The position numbers and the translations under genes are program-made. A stretch of DNA of 62,103 bases from assembly GCA_964569385.1 (NCBI GenBank), contig CAZMUM010000032.1:1-62103 (forward strand). Reading direction: 5' to 3'. Below, piece after piece: positions 8,683-16,742 of this stretch. Under the pieces are notes generated by a model, which was given only the letters and a program-made list of their open reading frames with translations, did not search any database and was not told where the DNA came from. Position 1 is the first letter of the stretch. The number at the start of each line of letters is the position of its first letter. The DNA is from JAADHX01 sp964569385. Lineage in GTDB: Bacteria > Actinomycetota > Acidimicrobiia > Acidimicrobiales > Poriferisodalaceae.

Positions 8683-10015
8683 ATTCGATGTAGCGGTCGA
8701 ACTCCCATTGCGATACGGCGTCGGGATCGTCGCCGGCGTTTTCTTCGTATAGACCAAGCTCGTTGCGAGTCATGGCCAAGAAGTTGGTCTTGAAGTCTGC
8801 GCCCAAGGCATCACCAAGCGAGCTGTCAGCGAAGGCGGCTATGCCTTCGGCGAACGTGACTGGCAGTGCCGGGTGGCTACCGGGGTTCTCGTATTGGTCG
8901 CCTTGGGCTTCGGCTCCTGGGTCGAGTTGGCGTTCGAGGCCGTCGGCGCCGGCGGCTAACACGGCCGCGATGAGCAGGTATGGATTGGCGTCGGCACCGC
9001 CGCCTCTGAACTCGACCCGGTTAGCCGGCCCCTGGCCAACGGTGCAACGACACAAGACGCTGCGGTTGTCTCCGCCCCAGTGCACGTGGGTTGGGCAGAA
9101 CGAATAAGGCCGTACTCGCTTGTAACCGTTGCCCGTCGGGATACCCAGCAGGGTTAGAGCCGACGCATTAGCAACGAGCCCGCCGACCCAGTGGCGGAAT
9201 ACGTCGTTCAGCAGATGGCCATCGCCTGAGTCGAAGACGTTCTTGTCGCTCTGGTTGAGGCTCGTATGAACGTGCATGCCATTCCCGGATTGACCGGCGA
9301 ACGGCAAGGGCATGAACGTGGCTCGATGGCCGTGATTTCGTGCGATCTCTTTGACCGTGGTCTTGAACAAAACGGTGTTGTCGGCCGTGAGCATCGGGTC
9401 GGCGTATGAGAAGTTGATTTCGAGTTGGCCTGGCCCGTACTCGGGGTTGGAGGACTCGAGCGGAATTCCGAGATCGAGGAGCGCGATTCGCATATCGGCG
9501 ACGCACCGTTCGAGTTCAAGATTGTCGACCAACGACGAGTATTGCACCTTGTCTTGCACCGGCGACCAGTCGTCGTTGCACACATAGCACTCGAGTTCGG
9601 TGGCCACGATTGGGTCGTAGCCAAGCTTGGTTACCCGATCGATCTGGGCTTGAAGGATATTCCTTGGGTCGAGCGGGTGGGGCTCATGTTTGTAGTCGAT
9701 CGCTTTGGTCATGACGGTGGCGTAACCGGGCCGGTGTTTCAGCAGCCGAAACGTCGATACGTCGGGTTCGATGTGCATGTCGAGGAACCCGGTGGCCATG
9801 TTGATGAACGGGCTGTCGACGATGTCGCAGGTTATGTCCATGACGTAGATGGCATCAGCAATGTGCGCGCCACCGGTGGCCACGGTGTCGATGAACCGTT
9901 GGGCCGGTATCCGCTTGCCCCGATGGTGGCCGTAGGTGTCGACGGTGACGATTTCGACGGTGTGCACGTCGTTGTCGGCGATGAGCGTCGCAAAATCGGC
10001 TGGCGTATCCGGCAT
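8675..10015 (-). CDS. glutamine synthetase-like gamma-glutamyl ligase (GlnA3 / PuuA type)
   Basis: Encodes 446 residues with glutamine synthetase catalytic landmarks: VATELECYV (metal Glu), NPEYGPGQLEINF, GNGMHVHTSLNQ (His) and NRVEFRGGGADANPYLLIAA. It lacks the adenylylation-site tail and overall length pattern of housekeeping GlnA and resembles enzymes that join glutamate to amines (gamma-glutamylpolyamine, -isopropylamide or -anilide synthetases). The amine substrate is unknown. The gene lies 45 bases after the alcohol dehydrogenase and probably shares its transcript with the P450. Gamma-glutamylanilide synthase is a glutamine-synthetase relative that feeds catechol pathways, so a link with the nearby extradiol cluster is possible but speculative. 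Confidence 0.8.
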   Translation of the reverse strand: MPDTPADFATLIADNDVHTVEIVTVDTYGHHRGKRIPAQRFIDTVATGGAHIADAIYVMDITCDIVDSPFINMATGFLDMHIEPDVSTFRLLKHRPGYATVMTKAIDYKHEPHPLDPRNILQAQIDRVTKLGYDPIVATELECYVCNDDWSPVQDKVQYSSLVDNLELERCVADMRIALLDLGIPLESSNPEYGPGQLEINFSYADPMLTADNTVLFKTTVKEIARNHGHRATFMPLPFAGQSGNGMHVHTSLNQSDKNVFDSGDGHLLNDVFRHWVGGLVANASALTLLGIPTGNGYKRVRPYSFCPTHVHWGGDNRSVLCRCTVGQGPANRVEFRGGGADANPYLLIAAVLAAGADGLERQLDPGAEAQGDQYENPGSHPALPVTFAEGIAAFADSSLGDALGADFKTNFLAMTRNELGLYEENAGDDPDAVSQWEFDRYIEFS

Positions 10016-10060
10016 GGAGTTCCTAACTGGCTGGGTCTGGGTATTCGATCTCTGGGCGGG

Positions 10061-11029
10061 CTAACTAAGGCTTGGCACAAGCACTAGGCGGCCATCGACC
10101 TGCCCAGACCGTAGGCGCTGATGGGCGACCTCTGCATCCTCGAGCGGTAATGCTTCGACCGTGTATCGAATTTCGTTGGTCTGAGCGAAATCGATCAGTT
10201 CGCCTAGCTCGGGCAGCGAACCCCAGATGCTCGACATGAACTGGGCCTCATGGGGCACCGCGCCGACGCCGAACGGAATTCGGCCGCCGTGTAGTCCGAT
10301 CGCGACCACGATGCCGCGTCGATTGACGTGTTCGACTGCTGTTTCGAGGGTCGCCTTGGCGCCAACAAAGTCGATGATCGCATCGAATCGACCATCGAGT
10401 TCGACGGCTGCGACTGCGTGGTGGGCACCGAGGTCGAGTGCCTGGTCGCGTTTGTCGGCTGCCTGATCAACCACGGTTACGTTGGCGTCGCTGAGCATCC
10501 GTAGGAACTGCACGCCGAACTGGCCAAGTCCGCCCGCGCCGATTACCAAAGCTCGAGCCGCCGATCCTCGTCGGCGCAGAGTTTCAAGCGTCTTCATTGT
10601 TCCTTGGAATGCGGTTAGCCCCCCGCAGGCGAGTGGTGCCGACTTGATTGGGTCGAGGTCGCCGAGCGGGTAGAGGTAATCGCGGTGGGGCACCATCATT
10701 TGCTCTGCATAACCGCCGTCTGCGAAAAGGCCCGCTTCGGCTCCGTCTGGGCAAATCATCTCGTGTCCGGTTTCGCAGATCCAGCAGTGTCGACAACCCC
10801 ACGGGGCGTAGATCATTACCGGACCGAGTTGATGGTGAAACCCTGTCACTTCGTGGCCTGGTACCAGCGGCAGGGGGCTACCGAACTCACCGTCAACAAC
10901 ATGGATGTCCGAATGACAGACACCACACGCAGTTACGTCGATGATCTCTTGACCTCGACCGGTAATGGGTGCCGGTCGATCGACGAGTACAAGCCCGGAG
11001 TTGAACTTTTGAAGCTCAATTGCCCTCAT
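10061..11029 (-). CDS. zinc-dependent medium-chain alcohol dehydrogenase
   Basis: Encodes 322 residues starting MRAIELQKFNSGLVLVD. The MDR fold is clear: the catalytic zinc site ACGVCHSDIHVVDG and LVPGHEV, four structural-zinc cysteines within GCRHCWICETGHEMIC, and the Rossmann loop VIGAGGLGQFGVQFL. It probably oxidises a primary or secondary alcohol with NAD(P). The chosen ATG overlaps the P450 stop (ATGA on the minus strand), which supports translational coupling and suggests that it oxidises the P450's alcohol product. The frame is open upstream for another 68 codons, but that lies inside the P450 gene. Confidence 0.88.
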   Translation of the reverse strand: MRAIELQKFNSGLVLVDRPAPITGRGQEIIDVTACGVCHSDIHVVDGEFGSPLPLVPGHEVTGFHHQLGPVMIYAPWGCRHCWICETGHEMICPDGAEAGLFADGGYAEQMMVPHRDYLYPLGDLDPIKSAPLACGGLTAFQGTMKTLETLRRRGSAARALVIGAGGLGQFGVQFLRMLSDANVTVVDQAADKRDQALDLGAHHAVAAVELDGRFDAIIDFVGAKATLETAVEHVNRRGIVVAIGLHGGRIPFGVGAVPHEAQFMSSIWGSLPELGELIDFAQTNEIRYTVEALPLEDAEVAHQRLRSGQVDGRLVLVPSLS

Positions 11030-12213
11030 GAGAGCTGGCGCAGGGCTAAGCGGCCCGTTCCATGCCACGGTGATGGTTCGGCTAGTTCGAATTTCGGGAA
11101 ACGGCTGATGAACTCGGTGAGGGCGACGTTCACTTCGCGCCTCGCCAGGTTGCTGCCCAAACAGCGGTGGGCGCCGACACCGAACGATGTGTGCGGGTTG
11201 GCCGGTCGGTCGAGTTTGATGTCGTGAGGACACTCGAACACTTCGGGGTCGCGGTTGGCGGCGCCGAAAGCCAGGACGACGCGTTCGCCGGCTCGCATCT
11301 TTACTCCGCTGATCTCAGCGTCTTGTTTTAGGGTGCGGGCCATGGCCTGAACCGGCGATAGAGCCCGCAGGAACTCCTCGGTCGCGGTCGGAATCTTCGA
11401 CGGATCGGCGGCGAGGGCGGCCAGGTCTTGGGGGTGTTGAGCCAGGTGCCAGAGGCTGCTTCTAATTGTGCCTGCGGTCGTTTCGAGCCCGGCCACGAAC
11501 AGTAGATAGCAGATGTCGAGCATTTCTTCGTCGTCGAGTGTGCGGCCCCCGTGATCGATGGCGATCAGCGATGAGATTACGTCTGGGCCAGGATTGCGAC
11601 GGCGTAACTTGATGAGGCTGCGTAGGTAGTCGTAGACCTCGTTGGCTGCCTTGCGGGCGATTGACTCGTCTTCGGTGCGGGCAAAGACGATGTCATCGAC
11701 CCAACGGTCGAATAGTTCGGCGTCTTGCATGGGGAATCCGAGATACTCGCCGAACACCATGGTGGGAACAAATCGAGCGAATCGAGAAGCGTTCATGACC
11801 TCTTGGCCGTCGAGCTCGTCGAGGAGTTCTCTGGCGATTTCGCGCGTTCGGGGCACCAGCAGGTCCATCTGTTTCGATGTGAAGAACGGCAGCAACATTT
11901 GGCGATACGCGACGAGTTCAGGCGGATCGATGTCGAGGGGAATGAGAGGGCGATCAGTTCCGAACGAGGGCAGGATCATCGATGGCGCCACTGAAAAGGT
12001 GTCAGCATCGTGCTCTACGGACCGCACGTCGGTGTATGAAGTGACGGTCCAGAAGCCCCCATATCGGTCGCTCCACGAGACCGGGCACTCAGACTGCATG
12101 ACCTTGTAGTCATCGAAAATGGTGTCGAGCGCCGAACCATGAAAATCGAAGTCGAAGCGAGGTTGGTTTGGCGACTCGGCCACCTCAGCAGTCTTGGCCT
12201 CTTCGGTACCCAT
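11026..12213 (-). CDS. cytochrome P450
   Basis: Encodes 395 residues, the usual size of a soluble bacterial class I P450. The I-helix oxygen-activation motif is intact (LLFVAGLETTAGT), the ExxR pair appears in EEFLRAL, and the haem loop reads SFGVGAHRCLGSNLARRE with the haem thiolate at about C351. The substrate is unknown; the N-terminal half resembles terpenoid or aromatic-substrate P450s only loosely. It sits between a membrane protein (12 bases upstream) and an overlapping alcohol dehydrogenase, so hydroxylation followed by alcohol oxidation is a reasonable inference. No ferredoxin or ferredoxin reductase is encoded nearby. Confidence 0.92.
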   Translation of the reverse strand: MGTEEAKTAEVAESPNQPRFDFDFHGSALDTIFDDYKVMQSECPVSWSDRYGGFWTVTSYTDVRSVEHDADTFSVAPSMILPSFGTDRPLIPLDIDPPELVAYRQMLLPFFTSKQMDLLVPRTREIARELLDELDGQEVMNASRFARFVPTMVFGEYLGFPMQDAELFDRWVDDIVFARTEDESIARKAANEVYDYLRSLIKLRRRNPGPDVISSLIAIDHGGRTLDDEEMLDICYLLFVAGLETTAGTIRSSLWHLAQHPQDLAALAADPSKIPTATEEFLRALSPVQAMARTLKQDAEISGVKMRAGERVVLAFGAANRDPEVFECPHDIKLDRPANPHTSFGVGAHRCLGSNLARREVNVALTEFISRFPKFELAEPSPWHGTGRLALRQLS

Positions 12214-12225
12214 CAGATGGAAAGT

Positions 12226-12966
12226 TTAGTCGATCGCCTCGTTGTTGAACCTGATCGAGGCACCGCCGACGACTCTGCCGAAGTGTCGAACAAAGGCACT
12301 CAAGAACAACGTGATGCCAGCCATCTCGATGGATTCCTCTGCCACCTTCTGGAAGTGAGAAACGGTTTGTTCTTCCCAACCAAGCGAGTCGGCTATTGAA
12401 GAGGCGAGATCCTCGACTCCTTCGGCGAAGTCGAGAGCGACGGCCACAGTCAGGGCGAATAGGCCAAATACGATCGCCCGTTTCGAGGCTTTGTCTTCGA
12501 GTACGCGCCATGCGACGTACAGCAGGACTAGGCCCGCGAATCCGAAGATCGGGGCAAAAATCGCCTGCCAGGCGTAACTGGGGAAGAACGTGACTTCGTC
12601 TTGGAAGGTGGATCCGAGCCTCTCGTGGAGTTCTGAAGCGTCATCGATTGACATGTACAGGAAAAACAACGACAGCCCCGCCCAAATCCGGCGTGTCGAC
12701 GCCGGTAGATCCAGGGCCTTTGCGCCCCTATAGAGCATGAACGCCATCGCTGACACGGCCAGGACCTGGACTACCGCAAACCACGTCCCGATCGAGTCCT
12801 CGCGGGCGATGTTGAAGCTTCGCCGTAACGGCGAGGGGAGCACCTTGTAGTGGTTCAGAATTATGTCGGCGGCGGCCAACGCACCAATTATCAGCAGCCC
12901 CGCTTTGAGCACAGCTCGGGCAAGTTGGTCACTGTTGTGTTCGACGTGAGTCGTGCCGGCAGCCAT
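12226..12966 (-). CDS. multi-pass membrane protein of unknown function
   Basis: Encodes 246 residues with about six hydrophobic segments (for example LLIIGALAAADIIL, WFAVVQVLAVSAMAFMLY, AIFAPIFGFAGLVLLYVAW, AIVFGLFALTVAVALDF). Acidic and His residues lie at helix ends in SIDDASELHERLG and LDFAEGVEDL, which could bind metal, but I recognise no family. It ends 12 bases before the P450 start on the same strand and likely shares a transcript. It could be a transporter, a membrane anchor or a membrane-bound hydrolase; none can be chosen on sequence. Confidence 0.6.
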   Translation of the reverse strand: MAAGTTHVEHNSDQLARAVLKAGLLIIGALAAADIILNHYKVLPSPLRRSFNIAREDSIGTWFAVVQVLAVSAMAFMLYRGAKALDLPASTRRIWAGLSLFFLYMSIDDASELHERLGSTFQDEVTFFPSYAWQAIFAPIFGFAGLVLLYVAWRVLEDKASKRAIVFGLFALTVAVALDFAEGVEDLASSIADSLGWEEQTVSHFQKVAEESIEMAGITLFLSAFVRHFGRVVGGASIRFNNEAID

Positions 12967-13023
12967 CGATACGAATTTACCTCATGCGGTGGTGTCTGTT
13001 CGGCCGAGTCTGCGGCTCTTGCC

Positions 13024-14157
13024 CTAGTTGGCGATCTGTGAGTAGGTCGCCTTGGCAATAATCGACTTCTGCACATCGTTGGCACCCTCGTAAATTCGCG
13101 GCGCTCGCACCTCGCGATAAAGCTCCTCGAGGGTGTGGCCTTTCTCGAGGGCATGGGCTCCGTGGAGTTGAATGGCTGTGTCGATAACACGCTGGGCCGC
13201 TTCGGTGGCGAAGAATTTCGCCATCGCCGATTTGCCGGTGAGGCCATCGCCCCCTGTGTCGTAGCAGTTGGCCGCTTGATAGACGAGAAGTCGGGACGCT
13301 TCGATGTCGAGGGCCATGTCGGCCACCTTGTGCTGTACCGACTGGAGCTCCCGCAGAGGAGCGCCGAAAGCCTCGCGTGTTGAGGTGTGGGCAACAGTGA
13401 GGTCGAGCGCGTGCTGGGCCATGCCGGTTACAAAGGCGCCGACGCTTGGCCTGAACAGGTCGAGCGTTTCCATCGCTACCCGAAACCCCCGGTTCTCTTC
13501 GCCGAGTAGCTGATCGGATCCGACAAATACCCCGTCGAACTTGAGTCGGCCGATTACGTGGGGCGCCACCATGTCGATGGCCTCACCAGATAACCCCGGC
13601 GACGAACCAGGAACAGCGAACGCCGATACGCCTCTGGCACCAGCGTCCGGCGTTGTCCGAGCAAACACCGTGTAGATGTCGGCATTGGGAGCGTTCGAGA
13701 TCCAGGTTTTTTCGCCGGTGATGCGCCAACCGTCACCATCTCGCACCGCCTCGGTCGAGATGGCCGCTGCGTCTGACCCCGCGCCAGCCTCGGTAAGGGC
13801 AAAGGCAGCAGCGGCACGGCCTGCGGCAATCTCGGGCATCCAGGTGTTGACTACATCGGGTGAGCCTTGGAAAAGGATCGGATACGAACCGAGCCCCTGC
13901 AACGCTAACGCTGTTTCTGCGGCCGGCATCAGCCGACCCAACTCCTCTCGCAGTACGCACAACGCCGTCGAGGAGACCGCATCGTCGTGAACTCCACCAA
14001 TCGATTTCGGAAACAGTTGAGGTAACAGACGATTGCCCAGCACCGCTAGAAGTGGTCGATTGAGCCGCCCAGGAGCAGCGGCGTCGGCCAGGCTGAGTAA
14101 CTCCGGCAGCTCCTCGGCCACAAGCTCCTTGAGCCCGTAGGCAAGTGCAGAATCCAT
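13024..14157 (-). CDS. acyl-CoA dehydrogenase
   Basis: Encodes 377 residues of the acyl-CoA dehydrogenase fold: FAD and substrate motifs AFALTEAGAGSDAAAI and WRITGEKTWISNA in the middle domain, then the C-terminal helical domain with a probable catalytic base at E357 in RIYEGANDVQKSII. It would make a trans-2-enoyl-CoA from an acyl-CoA and pass electrons to ETF. Chain-length preference cannot be read. The HAD gene lies just upstream on the same strand, and the two flank a strong inverted repeat. The N-terminal domain is somewhat divergent, so a non-fatty substrate (aromatic or branched acyl-CoA) is possible. Confidence 0.88.
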   Translation of the reverse strand: MDSALAYGLKELVAEELPELLSLADAAAPGRLNRPLLAVLGNRLLPQLFPKSIGGVHDDAVSSTALCVLREELGRLMPAAETALALQGLGSYPILFQGSPDVVNTWMPEIAAGRAAAAFALTEAGAGSDAAAISTEAVRDGDGWRITGEKTWISNAPNADIYTVFARTTPDAGARGVSAFAVPGSSPGLSGEAIDMVAPHVIGRLKFDGVFVGSDQLLGEENRGFRVAMETLDLFRPSVGAFVTGMAQHALDLTVAHTSTREAFGAPLRELQSVQHKVADMALDIEASRLLVYQAANCYDTGGDGLTGKSAMAKFFATEAAQRVIDTAIQLHGAHALEKGHTLEELYREVRAPRIYEGANDVQKSIIAKATYSQIAN

Positions 14158-14185
14158 CAGCGTCTCCCTCGAAACAGATTTCCCG

Positions 14186-14233
14186 AACCTGTGCCTAAAA
14201 CCGCGGTGGTAACCGCAGTTCTAGGCACAGGTT
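14186..14233. repeat. 22-bp inverted repeat between the HAD and acyl-CoA dehydrogenase genes
   Basis: Left arm 14186-14207 and right arm 14212-14233 are reverse complements over 22 bases with two mismatches, separated by GGTA. The right arm begins AACCGCAGTT and ends GGCACAGGTT. It starts inside the last codons of the HAD gene and ends about 28 bases before the acyl-CoA dehydrogenase ATG. No T-tract follows on either strand, so it is not a classical rho-independent terminator. It may be an attenuating or stabilising hairpin between the two genes, or an operator. Confidence 0.7.
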
Positions 14234-14904
14234 GCGATTGTAGGCAGGTCGAGTCTTGCTGCGACGGCCGCCCAGGCGTCGTCGGCGTTGGCAACATCGA
14301 ACTCCATTGCATCGAGGCCGCAATCGAGCGCACCTTGAACATTGCGGGGTTGGTCGTCGACAAAGAGGATTCGGCTAGGCGCCACGCCGAGTATCTCGAC
14401 GGCCCGCTGATAAGAACGCTGGTCTGGTTTCAAGATGTTGGTGTCTGAGCAGTCGACAATGTGGTCCATCAGATCAAGAAACTCGACGTTTTGTTGCCAC
14501 GCCTTGCCATGGAACGCGCTCATGTCATTGGTGAAGACCGACACGCCGTACCCAGCCGCCTTGGCTGCGATGGCGGTGGCCGACGCGGCCTGGCGGATGA
14601 TGTCGGGTGTCGGTGGGTCGTACAACAGAGTCATGTACTCGTGAACTTCTAGTTCTTTGTTCGCTGCAGCACCGACGTCGATAGCGCGTTGACGCCAGTA
14701 GTCGCGTTCGGTTATCGATCGACCGGAGATCATTTCGCGCCACAGCGGATCGCTATCTGGGTCGATTGGCCCAAGCCAATCCAGCACGCCAGCATCGATG
14801 CCAAGCCGAGACTCGGCCTTGTGATGGAGCTCGACCGGGTTAAGAAGGCACACGCCGCCGAAGTCGAGTAGCAGGACGTCGTATTTTGGGCCGGCAACGA
14901 TCAT
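14221..14904 (-). CDS. HAD-superfamily hydrolase
   Basis: Encodes 227 residues from an ATG giving MIVAGPKYDVLLLDFGGV; an upstream ATG at 14946 is possible but adds an atypical, Arg-rich leader. Motif I is DFGGV, the version found in the epoxide-hydrolase-N-terminal-like and ACAD10-type HAD branch, in which the second Asp of the usual DxD is replaced. Motif II is VFTND, and the C-terminal motif is LFVDDQPRNVQGA with a conserved Lys in ILKPDQRSY. Phosphatase activity is likely but not certain given the changed motif I. It is adjacent to an acyl-CoA dehydrogenase, echoing the HAD plus dehydrogenase fusion of ACAD10. Confidence 0.78.
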   Translation of the reverse strand: MIVAGPKYDVLLLDFGGVCLLNPVELHHKAESRLGIDAGVLDWLGPIDPDSDPLWREMISGRSITERDYWRQRAIDVGAAANKELEVHEYMTLLYDPPTPDIIRQAASATAIAAKAAGYGVSVFTNDMSAFHGKAWQQNVEFLDLMDHIVDCSDTNILKPDQRSYQRAVEILGVAPSRILFVDDQPRNVQGALDCGLDAMEFDVANADDAWAAVAARLDLPTIATCA

Positions 14905-14977
14905 GCGAAAGTAACCTACGTTCGAGTAGCGGCGACCACCTCGCAATTCCGCATAGCGGGATCCGGTGACCTGCCGA

Positions 14978-15742
14978 TCAGACCCGCGAGTAGCCGAGTC
15001 GCTTCGAAGCGGTGAGCGCTAGCACGACAACGGCCTCGGCCACCTGTTCGCGGTTGGCGTCGACTCTCTCGGCTGGCCCAGCGACGCTGAGAGCGGCCAC
15101 GCAAGCGCCGCTGCCGTCGCGGATTGGGGCTGCAATCGAGACCACGCCAATCTCGGATTCGTGTCGATTCTCAGCGTATCCGGTTCGGCGAATCGAGGCT
15201 AGGTCGGCCCGAAGCGCGTCGATCGAGGTGATGGTGTGTTCGGTTTTTCTTGGTAGTTCCCAGCCTTTGAGGATCCGGCCCTGCTGCGCCGGAGTAGCGA
15301 ACGCAAGCAACGCTTTGCCCGACCCGGTGCAGTGGGCGTGGTTTCGGCGACCCAGCTCGGTGAACATTCTGAGGGTGTGGGGGCTGTCGAGTCGTTCGAC
15401 ATACACCACTTGGCGCCAGTCAAGCACCCCCACCTGGACTGTCTCGCCAGTTCGGTTTCGAAGGTCGGTCATTGGAAGAAGCACTGCCTCGTGCAGGTTT
15501 CGCTGAGTCGGCACTGCGGCGGCCAAGTCGAACATGACCAATCCGACGCGATAACGGCCGCTGTCTAGGTCTTGGTCGAGGATGCCTTCATCGAAGAGCG
15601 TCGCGAGGATGCGATGAACGCTCGACTTTGAGACCTTGAGGTGTTGCGACAGTTCCGTCACGCCCCAGGTCGGGTGAGATGCGGTGAACGCCTTCAGCAA
15701 CCTCGCCGCCGTAGCCACCGATGAGAGTCTGTTGCCTGACAC
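14978..15742 (-). CDS. IclR-family transcriptional regulator
   Basis: Encodes 254 residues: an N-terminal winged helix (ARLLKAFTASHPTWGVTELS, KSSVHRILATLFDEGILD) and a C-terminal ligand-binding domain (HCTGSGKALLAFA, GYAENRHESEIGVVSIAAPI) characteristic of IclR proteins. The family commonly controls aromatic-acid and meta-cleavage genes and often acts from a divergent promoter. This gene is divergent from the first extradiol dioxygenase with 81 bases between the starts, so it is the best candidate regulator of the 15.8-26.9 kb cluster. Its inducer is unknown, perhaps an aromatic intermediate. Confidence 0.92.
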   Translation of the reverse strand: MSGNRLSSVATAARLLKAFTASHPTWGVTELSQHLKVSKSSVHRILATLFDEGILDQDLDSGRYRVGLVMFDLAAAVPTQRNLHEAVLLPMTDLRNRTGETVQVGVLDWRQVVYVERLDSPHTLRMFTELGRRNHAHCTGSGKALLAFATPAQQGRILKGWELPRKTEHTITSIDALRADLASIRRTGYAENRHESEIGVVSIAAPIRDGSGACVAALSVAGPAERVDANREQVAEAVVVLALTASKRLGYSRV

Positions 15743-15823
15743 CTTGGTCAGTTTAGCCGGATCGTCCCGCTATGCGGAATAGTTCCTGAGTTGATGTGAC
15801 CACCGCCATATGGTCGATGGCCG
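15743..15823. promoter_or_regulatory. divergent control region with palindromic candidate IclR site
   Basis: The short region between the divergent IclR and dioxygenase genes contains TCCCGCTATGCGGAA at 15765-15779, an inverted repeat with 6-base arms around TAT and one mismatch. Palindromes of this size and GC pattern are typical IclR-family operators. I see no clear Shine-Dalgarno before the dioxygenase ATG, so that transcript may be leaderless or weakly initiated. I cannot assign -10/-35 boxes with confidence. Confidence 0.45.
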
Positions 15824-16732
15824 ATGGGGATTCTTCGCCTTAGCCATGTCGACATCACGGTTCCAGACCTCGAACTGGCTGCCGCGTACTACACCCAAGT
15901 GATGGGTCTCGACATCAGTGAACGCACCGACGATCGCATCTTCTTCAAGTGCTGGGACGAACGCGACCATCACTGCCTGGCCGTTCGTCACGACACTCGT
16001 GTCGGTCTCGATCGATTCGCATTCAAAGTCGACCGCGACGACGATCTCGACGCGTTCGAATCGCGCATCGAGGCCGCCGGGTATCCGGTCGAGCGAATAG
16101 CCAATGGCGACGAGATCGGTCAGGGCGAATCGATCCGATTTGCGCTGCCCTCAGGTCACGAGATGGAGTTGGTACATGATGTAGTCAAGGTGGGCGGAAG
16201 GTTGCCTTTGCTGAACCCGGCGCCCATAGTGCCGGATCTGGTTGGTATTGCCCCACCACGGATCGATCACCTGTTGGTTCACGCCGAAGAGGTGCCAGAG
16301 GCAGCACGTTTCTTCCAGGACGTCCTCGACTTCAGGTTGACCGAACAGTTACTCGACGGCGGCGGGCACCAAACCATCGCCTTCCTGGAACGATCGGCCA
16401 AACCACACGACATTGCGTTCGTGCAGGGGCCAAACGGCGCCCTTCACCACTTTTCGTTCTGGCTCGATGACTGGGACCATGTGCGCCGCGCCGCCGACAT
16501 CTTGGCCTACAACGGCATCACCATCGACGTCGGCCCGACCCGTCATGGCCTCACCAGAGGCAACACGATCTATTTCTTCGACCCAATGGGCACCCGTAAC
16601 GAAGTGTTCTCTGGCGGCTATCGCCCCGACCCAGATTTTCCGACCATCACCTGGACCGACGACCGAGCCGGCCAAGCCGTGTTCTACTACGAAGGAGTGC
16701 TTAACGAGCGCTTCGCAACGGTCCACACGTGA
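15824..16732 (+). CDS. extradiol (catechol 2,3-type) dioxygenase, VOC superfamily, copy 1
   Basis: Encodes 302 residues made of two vicinal-oxygen-chelate modules, as in type I extradiol dioxygenases. The C-terminal module holds the iron ligands at about H149 (RIDHLLVH), H209 (ALHHFSFW) and E260 (RNEVFSGGY). It should open a catechol ring next to the hydroxyls, giving a yellow 2-hydroxymuconic-semialdehyde-type product. It begins the co-directional aromatic cluster, opposite an IclR regulator, and is followed after 10 bases by a close paralogue. Substrate preference (plain, methylated or bulkier catechols) is not evident from sequence. Confidence 0.92.
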   Translation: MGILRLSHVDITVPDLELAAAYYTQVMGLDISERTDDRIFFKCWDERDHHCLAVRHDTRVGLDRFAFKVDRDDDLDAFESRIEAAGYPVERIANGDEIGQGESIRFALPSGHEMELVHDVVKVGGRLPLLNPAPIVPDLVGIAPPRIDHLLVHAEEVPEAARFFQDVLDFRLTEQLLDGGGHQTIAFLERSAKPHDIAFVQGPNGALHHFSFWLDDWDHVRRAADILAYNGITIDVGPTRHGLTRGNTIYFFDPMGTRNEVFSGGYRPDPDFPTITWTDDRAGQAVFYYEGVLNERFATVHT

Positions 16733-16742
16733 GGCGCTGACC

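Noticed and set aside
16413..16742. Upstream extension of the second extradiol dioxygenase
   Set aside because: It overlaps the 3' part of copy 1 in another frame and has no similarity to the family; ATG 16743 matches the start of copy 1.
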